A stretch of DNA of 64,000 nt from contig JANRIC010000004.1 in the NCBI GenBank assembly GCA_033765345.1, forward strand, positions 19,584 to 83,583. Direction: 5' to 3'. The position numbers were made by a program, and so were the translations under genes. This stretch comes from JANRIC01 sp033765345. Lineage in GTDB: Bacteria > Bacteroidota > Bacteroidia > Cytophagales > Microscillaceae. Positions 54,178-60,803 of this stretch are shown in pieces (the first letter of the stretch is position 1; the number at the start of each line of letters is the position of its first letter). Under the pieces are notes generated by a model, which saw only the letters and a list, made by a program, of their open reading frames with translations, had not been told where the DNA came from and searched no databases.

Positions 54178-54234
54178 TACGGGCCCGACGGCCTCAACGG
54201 CAGCCACGCTATTGGTTTTCGTTTTCTTCTTTAG
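54117..54234 (+). other. DGR variable repeat (VR)
   Basis: 118 bp at the 3' end of the FGE-like gene, matching the template repeat at 55696-55807. Over the first 73 ungapped bases, 14 of 20 template adenines are changed while 52 of 53 other bases are kept. The exception (C to G at 54177) turns a would-be TAC into TAG. In the following AAC tract VR has two more codons than TR, and all differences again sit at adenines. The last 24 bases (ATTGGTTTTCG...TTTAG) are identical and would act as the IMH-type initiation site. Confidence 0.93.
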
Positions 54235-54277
54235 TTTGCAAAACGCTCATTTGACTTTCTTTTGAGCTAAAAAAAAT

Positions 54278-54350
54278 GGTTTGGTAAGTGGGTAGAGGCA
54301 AAAAGGCGAAGTGGAACGAAGCCTTTAGCCTCTACTCACTTTACCAAACC
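54278..54350. promoter_or_regulatory. Large hairpin 43 bases downstream of the VR
   Basis: GGTTTGGTAAGTGGGTAGAGG (left arm 54278-54307) and its near-perfect complement (54321-54350) form a stem of about 29 bp with small bulges and a 13-base loop. DGRs often need a hairpin or cruciform downstream of VR for target recognition. It may equally terminate the target-gene transcript, though no strong T run follows. Confidence 0.7.
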
Positions 54351-54368
54351 TATTAATGGAGTAACACA

Positions 54369-54567
54369 GGGACGGGGTCGCTTAGAGCGACCCCGTTCCC
54401 TAGGTGTAACATTTACCTACAGATGAAAAGAGCCAATAAGCTACTCCCACTTATCGCTGACATGATTACAGAGGGACGGGGTCGCTTGAAGCGACCCCGT
54501 TCCCTAGGTGTAACATTTACCTACCAATGAAAAGAGCCAATAAGCTACTCCCACTTATCGCTGACAT
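54369..54567 (+). repeat. Tandem duplication (104-bp period) of a REP palindrome plus the 5' end of the RT gene
   Basis: 54369-54463 and 54473-54567 are nearly identical. Each unit has a REP palindrome (54369-54400 and 54473-54504), a leader TAGGTGTAACATTTACCTAC and the first 14 codons of the reverse transcriptase. The first unit starts a decoy frame at 54423 that ends after 35 codons; the second gives the real start at 54527. Confidence 0.95.
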
Positions 54568-55549
54568 AGACAACCTGCGTTATGCTTTCTGGAAGGCAAG
54601 CAAGGGCAAAAGGCATAGTGAGGAAGTATTGCGCTATCAAACCAATATAGATCAGTACTTGCTATGCCTCCAACAACAAATCCTAACGGGCAAAGTGCAA
54701 GTAGGCAATTATCGCTATTTCAAAATATATGAACCCAAAGAACGACAAATTTGTGCAAGTGCATTTAGCGAGCAAGTCTTGCACCATTCCCTTATGAATA
54801 TTTGCCATAAACACTTCGAAAAGATACAAATATTTGATAGCTATGCAAGTAGAAAAGGCAAAGGCATACACAGGGCTGTGGCAAGGGTTCAGCATTTCGC
54901 ACGTCATAATGGCTATTTTTTGAAGCTAGATGTCCGCAAATTTTTTGATAGTATTCACCACAGCGTATTGAAAACACAGTTGGCACGTGTGTTCAAGGAA
55001 GAAACGTTACTATCTATTTTTTTTCAAATCATAGATAGTTACCAAACCTCTGAAAATAAGGGTGTGCCTATTGGTAATCTCACAAGTCAATATTTTGCGA
55101 ATCATTATTTAGCAGGGCTTGACCATTTCATCAAGGAGGAACTGCGTTGTAGGGCGTATGTACGCTATATGGACGATATGCTTTTCTTAGCTCCAGATAA
55201 GCCTTCACTAAAAATGATTTTTGCAAGGGTGGAGCAGTTTGTAGAAGAAAACTTACAATGCACGCTCAAACCCGAAACTTTACGCGGCGTTCATTTGGGC
55301 ATACCTTTTTTGGGTTATTTGAGTTTCCCTACCCATATACGTCTTTTACAACCCAGCAAAAAACGCTTTTTTCGGAAATTCTCAAAAATACAAAACGAGT
55401 ATGATACACTACAAAAAAGTGAGCAATATTGCCAACGCAAAGTATTACCTCTACTTGCCTTTGTACGCAAGGCACGCACAAATAGTATGAGAAATAAATT
55501 GAGGACGGGGTCGCAGGGACGGGGTCGCTCTAAGCGACCCCGTCCCTAA
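54527..55549 (+). CDS. DGR-class reverse transcriptase
   Basis: 340 aa. RT motifs are LKLDVRKFFDSIHHSVL (metal-binding Asp), GVPIGNLTSQYFAN (residues 179-192; the IGxxxSQ form marks DGR enzymes) and YMDD at 214-217, followed by the LGIPFLGY segment. It reverse-transcribes the template repeat RNA with adenine infidelity and supplies mutated cDNA to the variable repeat. Residues 326-340 (RTGSQGRGRSKRPRP) are encoded by a half and a full REP palindrome, so the natural C-terminus has been replaced. No Avd accessory gene is seen on either side. Confidence 0.92.
   Translation: MKRANKLLPLIADIDNLRYAFWKASKGKRHSEEVLRYQTNIDQYLLCLQQQILTGKVQVGNYRYFKIYEPKERQICASAFSEQVLHHSLMNICHKHFEKIQIFDSYASRKGKGIHRAVARVQHFARHNGYFLKLDVRKFFDSIHHSVLKTQLARVFKEETLLSIFFQIIDSYQTSENKGVPIGNLTSQYFANHYLAGLDHFIKEELRCRAYVRYMDDMLFLAPDKPSLKMIFARVEQFVEENLQCTLKPETLRGVHLGIPFLGYLSFPTHIRLLQPSKKRFFRKFSKIQNEYDTLQKSEQYCQRKVLPLLAFVRKARTNSMRNKLRTGSQGRGRSKRPRP
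55502..55546. repeat. REP palindrome 3 with adjoining half copy, inside the RT 3' end
   Basis: A half copy (55502-55514) and a complete palindrome GGGACGGGGTCGCT-CTA-AGCGACC... (55516-55546) provide the last 15 codons and the stop of the reverse transcriptase. The complete copy can also act as its terminator. Confidence 0.9.
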
Positions 55550-55659
55550 AATTCATGTAGAATCGCTCCAAGCGCACCCTTTTTTATAAAAACGTGTCAA
55601 TAAATAGCTATCTTTGCACAAAGGTCAGTCGTTAAAGAAAACGCTCTAATCGGTGTCGA

Positions 55660-55690
55660 GGGACGGGGTCGCTCGAAGCGACCCCGTCCC
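55660..55690. repeat. REP palindrome 4, directly before the template repeat
   Basis: GGGACGGGGTCGCT-CGA-AGCGACCCCG...; it ends five bases before the TR homology begins, so the 5' side of the TR transcript would carry a very stable hairpin. The gap 55550-55659 shows no gene. Confidence 0.9.
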
Positions 55691-55695
55691 TAAAA

Positions 55696-55807
55696 TTTGC
55701 GTGGGGGCAGTTGGAACAATAATGCGGAGAATTGCCGTGTTGCGAATCGTAATAACAACAGGCCCGACAACAACAACAACAATATTGGTTTTCGTTTTCT
55801 TCTTTAG
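55696..55807 (+). other. DGR template repeat (TR)
   Basis: 112 bp, non-coding, same strand as the reverse transcriptase and 147 bases past its stop. Nearly every variable codon is AAC or AAT (one run is AAC x4 then AAT), the usual design that lets adenine mutagenesis reach many residues without stop codons. It pairs with the VR at 54117-54234. The 20 bases after TR are, with TTTAG, a 23/25 match to the reverse complement of 54247-54271 beyond VR. Confidence 0.93.
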
Positions 55808-55943
55808 CTCAAAAGAAAGTCGGATGACGTATTTGTGAACAAACTACTGTCCTGTGTGTAAAATACCAAAGATTAGCTCAAACTCAAGTGTTGGTAAACT
55901 ACCACAGATGGTTGAAAGCTCTTGTGTTTTTTATGAAAATATC

Positions 55944-56020
55944 AAGGACAGGGTCGCTTCGAGCGACCCTGTCCTTATAAAAAAATAAGGGATGGGGTCG
56001 CTTCGAGCGACCCCATCCCT
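55944..56020. repeat. REP palindromes 5 and 6, at the 3' side of the RAYT gene
   Basis: Copy 5 (55944-55976) is a perfect 15-bp stem with loop TCG starting AAGGACAGGGTCGCT. Copy 6 (55988-56020) starts AGGGATGGGGTCGCT. Compensating changes in both arms (ACAGGG/CCCTGT, ATGGGG/CCCCAT) show that structure, not sequence, is kept. They lie 10 bases past the stop of the minus-strand RAYT gene. Confidence 0.92.
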
Positions 56021-56030
56021 AAAGTCCCTA

Positions 56031-56648
56031 TCAATCAAACTCAATATCAAATTTATCTAAATTGTCTAAGGGCTTATTGTCTTCATGAAATTTCTCAAAT
56101 GCTTCTTTACTCCCAAACCAAGAGATTACCTCCTCTCTTTTTAGTTTCGTAGGCGAAGTACGTAAGTGTGCGTGATAAGAAGAATGGGGATAATCTTTAA
56201 AATTTTTGACGAAGCCATGTTTTTGTGGGTTGAAATGAATGTATTGAATCATCTCCGTAAAGTAGGCATCATTGTCTATTAATATTCTCCGAAAAGGCTC
56301 ATCAAAAAGTTTTCCTGTTCTTTCATAACCTTTATTGATAGATTGGGCATAACTCTGAAAAAAACTTGCAAAAGCATTACTCAATATCCACGAAATGTCC
56401 TTGTTACTCGCTTTATTTTTGTCTAATTGTCGTATTTCTTCTTCTGAATGAGTAAGTACCAAGAGATGAAAATGGTTTTTTAATAAACAATAGGCATAGG
56501 TAGAAACATAAGGAAGCATGAACTCTGCATACTTCCTCAAAAAATAAGCATAATTCCGATTTTCTTTGAAAATATTTTCACCATTAATTCCACGATTATA
56601 AATATGATAAAAACAATCGGATTGTAAAGGCTCTGTGTTTAATTTCAT
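56031..56648 (-). CDS. REP-associated tyrosine transposase (RAYT, Y1/HUH type)
   Basis: 205 aa. YHIYNRGINGENIF at the N-terminus, the HUH metal motif in LLKNHFHLLV, and GKLFDEPFRRILIDNDAYFTEMIQYIHFNPQKHGFV with the probable nucleophilic Tyr in QYIHFNP. This is the IS200-like single-strand transposase family whose RAYT branch mobilises REP palindromes. It is bracketed by two REPs on each side, and further copies extend into the DGR, so it is a likely active or recently active REPtron. Confidence 0.92.
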   Translation of the reverse strand: MKLNTEPLQSDCFYHIYNRGINGENIFKENRNYAYFLRKYAEFMLPYVSTYAYCLLKNHFHLLVLTHSEEEIRQLDKNKASNKDISWILSNAFASFFQSYAQSINKGYERTGKLFDEPFRRILIDNDAYFTEMIQYIHFNPQKHGFVKNFKDYPHSSYHAHLRTSPTKLKREEVISWFGSKEAFEKFHEDNKPLDNLDKFDIEFD

Positions 56649-56663
56649 ATTCTATTTATTTTT

Positions 56664-56787
56664 AGGGACGGGGTCGCTTCGAGCGACCTCATCCCTCAAG
56701 TTCCTCAGTTATTAAAAGTTGTAAGTGTATTCTGTATTCTGTTCCATATTCTATAGGGACGGGGTCGCTTTGAGCGACCCCGTCCCT
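56664..56787. repeat. REP palindromes 7 and 8, at the 5' side of the RAYT gene
   Basis: Copies at 56664-56696 and 56755-56787 (AGGGACGGGGTCGCT with loops TCG and TTG). Copy 7 has two changes in the right arm (CTCAT). Copy 8 ends ten bases from the stop codon of the convergent-side nSTAND gene and could serve as its terminator. Confidence 0.92.
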
Positions 56788-56796
56788 TAGTTATTC

Positions 56797-58419
56797 CTAA
56801 AATTCCTTTTCTATTTCTTGTAAATCAGGCAATGTCTTGTCATATTTTTTAGCACTGTCTAAGTTTGCTTTGGCGATTTCATACTCTTGCATATTCAAAA
56901 AATTACGTGCTTGGGCAGCAAATGCTTTGGCTTTTTCAGTCTTTAAGGCCTGCAGTGATTGTTGGGCTTTTTTTTCTGCCTTTTCTGATATGCGTAAGGC
57001 TTTCTTAGCATTCTCTTCTGAAGTTTTAGCCTTTTTGCGTAGCTCTAAGGCATAAAAAACAGATAAAACAGCAATCAACAAAGCCAAAACAGCCGCTGCC
57101 AAGAGGAGTCTTGTGGTACGGAGTTGTTTTTGTACTTTGAGTTTTTCTTGTCGGTCTTTTTCTGCTTGTTCTTTGAGGCGGCGTTCTTCTTCCAGGCGGT
57201 CTTGTTCGGCTTTTTCTTGTGCCTCTTTGGCTTCTCTGAGGGTTTTTGCCTCGGTGACGGGGGCAATGAGCGTATCGTGGCTTAGTTCGTAGCTGATGCC
57301 GCCGGTGCTATTGCGTTCGGCACGGATCAGGTGTTCGTTTTCTAGCTGTTTGATGACGGTCAGGGGCAGGTAATCGGTGCAGAGTTTTTCATCCAGGGAG
57401 ATGCGTTGCCCTTTGCGTACGAGTTGGTTTTCTATAAAAAGGCGTGTTTGGGCAGGATTGGGGGTTTTTTGGGTGATGCTGTTGTAAAAATCCAAAAAAA
57501 TATCCTCAAAATTGGGAATATCAGCCAGGGTGATTTCACCTTTGTGCAGGTTCTCGATGGTATTGCAGAGAATCTGTAGCTGGGTGGTTTCTACGGCTTG
57601 GGTATTGTTTTGAGTCAAAAAATCCAAGATATAACCCAGTGCTTCTTCGGTATAGCGAAAGGGTGGAGAACTAAAATTGCCCTCTTTTTGGGCAGGCTTT
57701 ATGATGGCAGCCCGCACCTGGGTACGGTCAAGGGCTTTGATCTCTAAGTAGTTGCGGCGCATATCGGGCAAGAAGTCTGCCAATTGATTGATGTTGCTGA
57801 GGCGGTCTTCTCGGATGGCTACCAGTATCTTGATGCGTAGGGGGCGGTAGAGTTGTGTCAGTTCGGCTTCGCTGAACAAATTGGGTTTTTGGGCTTGTTT
57901 TTTCTCCAATACCCTGCGGAAGGTATTGGGTACTTGGCTGTAGAGTACTTCGGCAAGCTGCTTTTTGAAGCTGAATATTTCAGCTTCGGGATACGAAAAA
58001 AGCTCTTCAAACTGGTCAAAAATCAGCAGTATGGTTTCGTTTTTGTCACTTTGTTGGCTTTTGAATCTGTACCAAAGTGAGTTTTCCTGCGGAATGATTT
58101 TATCGAGGTAATTTGCAGTTGTTTTTTCGGGCAAGAGGTTTTGTAAGTTTACTAGTGGGCTGGGGCTGCCCTCCGTCCAAGCCTGAAAGCGTATGTCTAG
58201 GCTTTGCCATTGGTTTTGGTTTTGCAGTTTGGGCTTAAGCCCTGCGTGGATGAGTGAGCTTTTGCCCAAGCCCGATTTGGCGTAAAGCAGCACTTGGTTT
58301 TCACTTTGCAATAGTTGGTAAAGGCGTTGGGCATCTTCTTCCCTTCCAAAAAAGACCTCACTTTGCTCCATTCTAAAAGGAGCTACGCCTGGGTATCGGC
58401 TGATGCTTGCTTTATTCAT
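56797..58419 (-). CDS. nSTAND-type ATPase with C-terminal transmembrane and coiled-coil region
   Basis: 540 aa from the ATG at 58419. N-terminal YPGVAPFRMEQSEVFFGREEDAQRLYQLL, Walker A in YAKSGLGKSSLIHAGL, Walker B ILLIFDQFEELF, then LVAIREDRLSNINQLADFLPDMRRNYLEIKALDRTQVRAAI, the STAND sensor region, and a winged-helix part. A Glu/Lys-rich coiled coil, one transmembrane helix (about 435-457) and a TPR-like tail follow. STAND ATPases oligomerise on sensing a trigger and activate effectors, often in phage defence. Its start overlaps the stop of the SIR2-like gene by eight bases, showing coupling. Confidence 0.85.
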   Translation of the reverse strand: MNKASISRYPGVAPFRMEQSEVFFGREEDAQRLYQLLQSENQVLLYAKSGLGKSSLIHAGLKPKLQNQNQWQSLDIRFQAWTEGSPSPLVNLQNLLPEKTTANYLDKIIPQENSLWYRFKSQQSDKNETILLIFDQFEELFSYPEAEIFSFKKQLAEVLYSQVPNTFRRVLEKKQAQKPNLFSEAELTQLYRPLRIKILVAIREDRLSNINQLADFLPDMRRNYLEIKALDRTQVRAAIIKPAQKEGNFSSPPFRYTEEALGYILDFLTQNNTQAVETTQLQILCNTIENLHKGEITLADIPNFEDIFLDFYNSITQKTPNPAQTRLFIENQLVRKGQRISLDEKLCTDYLPLTVIKQLENEHLIRAERNSTGGISYELSHDTLIAPVTEAKTLREAKEAQEKAEQDRLEEERRLKEQAEKDRQEKLKVQKQLRTTRLLLAAAVLALLIAVLSVFYALELRKKAKTSEENAKKALRISEKAEKKAQQSLQALKTEKAKAFAAQARNFLNMQEYEIAKANLDSAKKYDKTLPDLQEIEKEF

Positions 58420-59497
58420 AATAAGGAGCAAATTGTTGATAAAGTACCGGATTATGTTCTTTTCCTTGTTCTAGGAGTACTTCGTAAGCCTGGTGTGCTT
58501 CTACGTAGGTCACCAGGCTGTTGATGCGGGTCAGTTTTGCCATTTCGGGGGCAAACTGCTCATAGACATCCTCAAAATAGCAAAGACAAAGCGTATTGAG
58601 TTCTTCGGTGCTGTACGCTTTGTTGAGAAACTTAATGAGGTTGTTTTTGAGGTATTTTTTGACTTGTAGCACCGTAGGCACTTGGCGAAGTTCTTCGGGC
58701 TGAAAGCACTGATACAATTTATTCACAAAGTTGGCGGCTTGCCCATTGATAAAATTGAGCTTAAAGTGCTTTTCATAGAGGGTTTGCAGGCTATGCGAAA
58801 GTTGGCTTTGCTGGGCAGCATAACGCAGGCAGCGTTTGAGGTCTCGGACTTTGAGCAGGTGTAAGATCAACTGAAAATACCACTTCTCAAAATCAAAGCC
58901 CAAGAAAATGACATTGTCCGTCAGTTCACTATTATCAAAAAAACACACCAGATTTTCGGGTAGGTTTTTATCGGCATAGACCGATTGCAACATCGCAAAG
59001 AGGTGACTGTGTGAGGTGATTAGGCTTTCTACTGCTTCCACACTGCCCAGCAGTTGGTAGAGCAGGGGTTTTTCTTTGGAAGGCAGGTCTACTACTCCTT
59101 TGATTTTTTTCTTATAATAGTGTGCTTGAAAAGCAAATTTTTTGTTTTCAAATACCTTTTTTAGGCTGAGGTCGGGGCTTACACTTACGATGAGGTGAAA
59201 GGGGATTTCGGCCAACTGCTCTAAAACTGCATTGCTAAAATTTTGTCGGTAGAAAGTTTCTATTTCCTGGCTAAAGAGCAGCTCATCATCTTCATCTTGA
59301 AAAATCAAAAAATGGTCTTCTTCGTGAAACTGCACCTTGTGTAGGGCTTTGGCGGCAAGGTCTCGAAAAAAGTTTGTTTGTTTGTTCTTGTCCTTAAAGT
59401 TGACGGTCAGCTCTGGTCCGAGAAAAAGAATGGCTTTTTCTCTCAAAATAGCGGTTTTGAGCTGCTCAAAATTAATTTGTTGGGTTTCGTCATTCAT
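58412..59497 (-). CDS. SIR2-like domain protein with C-terminal effector-associated helical domain
   Basis: 361 aa from the ATG at 59497; a frame start at 59578 would run through a 34-bp palindrome. It follows the SIR2_2/SIR2-like defence pattern: LREKAILFLGPELTVN (NAD loop position), HLIVSVSPDLSLKKVF in place of ITTNYDxLLE, LLYQLLGSVEAVESL, and VIFLGFDFEKWYFQLIL. Several canonical residues are changed, so NADase activity is uncertain. The last about 80 residues match the C-terminus of the 167-aa neighbour (CYFEDVYEQFAPEMAKL vs LYFEQVFNNFGTGMSKA), consistent with an effector-associated adaptor domain. Confidence 0.75.
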   Translation of the reverse strand: MNDETQQINFEQLKTAILREKAILFLGPELTVNFKDKNKQTNFFRDLAAKALHKVQFHEEDHFLIFQDEDDELLFSQEIETFYRQNFSNAVLEQLAEIPFHLIVSVSPDLSLKKVFENKKFAFQAHYYKKKIKGVVDLPSKEKPLLYQLLGSVEAVESLITSHSHLFAMLQSVYADKNLPENLVCFFDNSELTDNVIFLGFDFEKWYFQLILHLLKVRDLKRCLRYAAQQSQLSHSLQTLYEKHFKLNFINGQAANFVNKLYQCFQPEELRQVPTVLQVKKYLKNNLIKFLNKAYSTEELNTLCLCYFEDVYEQFAPEMAKLTRINSLVTYVEAHQAYEVLLEQGKEHNPVLYQQFAPYYE

Positions 59498-59540
59498 ATT
59501 TGCGGGTGAATTAAAAGACAAGATACGGTATGTTTTTGCA

Positions 59541-59574
59541 AATTCCATAAGGTTTTTAAAAACCTTGTGGAATT
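59541..59574. promoter_or_regulatory. 34-bp palindrome inside the conflict operon
   Basis: AATTCCATAAGGTTTTTAAA... reads almost the same on both strands (one G-T pair) with no loop. It lies in the 100-base gap between the adaptor gene and the SIR2-like gene. It could be an operator, a processing site or a weak attenuator. Confidence 0.6.
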
Positions 59575-59597
59575 TCACCGCCTTGGAAGAATAGGGT

Positions 59598-60101
59598 TCA
59601 AAAATAAGGCTTAAACCGCTCGTATTGCTGTGGGTACTCTTCTTGCACCAAATCTAAAAGTTTATCCAATGCTAATCTTCGCTTCGCTTCACCTATGAGT
59701 GCCGTCAGCTTGCTTGCCTTGCTCATCCCCGTGCCGAAGTTGTTAAACACCTGCTCAAAGTACAACATGCAAAAAACTTGCAGGCTTTCGTCATTGTAGC
59801 AAGCGTTCATAAGCTTAAAGATATTGGGGATATTGTAGTTTTTGACAGGCATCGTAGTACTTTCAAGATTGGCTGTTTGGTTTTCGTCTTCTAGCCGCCT
59901 GTTCACTGCGCGTGCAAACACAGCAAGTCGCTCGTGAAAATCATAAGATGCTTTCCCAGCAACAAACTCTGCCTTGTGTGTGTTGCAGATGGTTTTAAGA
60001 GAAGCAGGCATTTCTACCTTATCCATCTCCTCAAAATAGCCTGAGATGTTGGCATTTTCTAGGTGTTTAAGTGCATTTTCAATAGGTGGCTTCAAGGTCA
60101 A
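59598..60101 (-). CDS. Helical adaptor protein with effector-associated domain
   Basis: 167 aa if translation starts at the TTG at 60101, overlapping the HEPN gene by 23 bases; no ATG fits. Two parts: an N-terminal helical region (LENANISGYFEEMDKVE ... FHERLAVFARAVNR) and a C-terminal helical domain (about 90-167) homologous to the C-terminus of the SIR2-like protein. Such paired domains link sensors and effectors in conflict systems. The missing ATG and the displaced twin N-terminus at 60772-60945 suggest that its 5' end was separated by insertion of the HEPN-MNT pair. Confidence 0.65.
   Translation of the reverse strand: MTLKPPIENALKHLENANISGYFEEMDKVEMPASLKTICNTHKAEFVAGKASYDFHERLAVFARAVNRRLEDENQTANLESTTMPVKNYNIPNIFKLMNACYNDESLQVFCMLYFEQVFNNFGTGMSKASKLTALIGEAKRRLALDKLLDLVQEEYPQQYERFKPYF
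60011..60061 (-). repeat. 51-bp direct repeat, copy 1 (in the adaptor gene)
   Basis: Identical at 50 of 51 positions to 60861-60911. It encodes the ENANISGYFEEMD segment in both places. Together the copies bracket the HEPN and MNT genes. Confidence 0.95.
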
Positions 60102-60483
60102 TAAATTGTTTGATTTGATGAATAAAGGCTTCTGTTGGTCTTATCAAGGGTTCGATGTCTTCTTGAGTATAATCTGTAAAATCTGCATAATCGCCGGCTT
60201 GCCTTTTATCGAAGAGCTCATTGTAGAGGTCATTCAGGTCGATACTCAGCATTTCTGTTTTGATAAAATGTTGTGCAAACAAAGTTCTTACGCCTTTGTG
60301 CGTTTGGGTTTTATGTCCATTTTTCAACAATAGAGCCGTTACTGCATAAAAAGCAGCATAATATAAGCGGTTGGCGCACAAATTCCAAAGGCTGTTTTCT
60401 GCCCCAAGATTGGCTTCCTGCCAAGTAGTTTGTGCCTTTTCTATGCGATATTGAACTATTTTTCCTCTATCTTCTTCATTCAT
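60079..60483 (-). CDS. HEPN domain protein (toxin-like partner of MNT)
   Basis: 134 aa, four-helix HEPN fold: RIEKAQTTWQEANLGAENSLWNLCANRLYYAAFYAVTALLL, then THKGVRTLFAQHFIKT (an Rx5H spacing) and LYNELFDKRQAGDYADFTDYTQEDI. HEPN proteins are often RNases held in check by a minimal nucleotidyltransferase that AMPylates them. Its start overlaps the MNT stop as ATGA, the classic arrangement of such pairs. Whether this subgroup is a nuclease is not certain. Confidence 0.87.
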   Translation of the reverse strand: MNEEDRGKIVQYRIEKAQTTWQEANLGAENSLWNLCANRLYYAAFYAVTALLLKNGHKTQTHKGVRTLFAQHFIKTEMLSIDLNDLYNELFDKRQAGDYADFTDYTQEDIEPLIRPTEAFIHQIKQFIDLEATY

Positions 60484-60803
60484 ATCGGTATTCCATCTTT
60501 TTGCACGTTTTCATAAAAAGGGGTAATTTGGAATTTGCTATGCCATTCTTTTTCATTAAAAATCTGCAAACTCAGCACTTGCGCAAGTTCTAACTCCATA
60601 AGTGTCAGTGGTCTGCGAATTTTCATTTGTTCTTGGAATGAAAGTTTCTCTCTCTCTGTCAAAAGCAACAAGTCCCAGTCGGAGTTTTCGCTGGCAGTAC
60701 CTCTTGCGCGGCTGCCGTACAAAATCAGCTCTATACTTGGGTCTATGGCTTGCAGCTTGTCTTTGAGCTTTTTAAGCCAGTGATTTTCGGGAATTTGTAC
60801 CAT
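60480..60803 (-). CDS. Minimal nucleotidyltransferase (MNT antitoxin-like)
   Basis: 107 aa, pol-beta superfamily: LILYGSRARGTASENSDWDLLLL gives the GSxxRG and DxD-type catalytic elements. Probable partner that nucleotidylates the HEPN protein encoded next. First complete gene of the minus-strand operon ending at 56797. Confidence 0.9.
   Translation of the reverse strand: MVQIPENHWLKKLKDKLQAIDPSIELILYGSRARGTASENSDWDLLLLTEREKLSFQEQMKIRRPLTLMELELAQVLSLQIFNEKEWHSKFQITPFYENVQKDGIPI

Noticed and set aside
54527..55549. Retron or group II intron reverse transcriptase
   Set aside because: A matching template/variable repeat pair with adenine-specific differences and the IGxxxSQ motif identify a DGR; no msr/msd or intron domain is seen.
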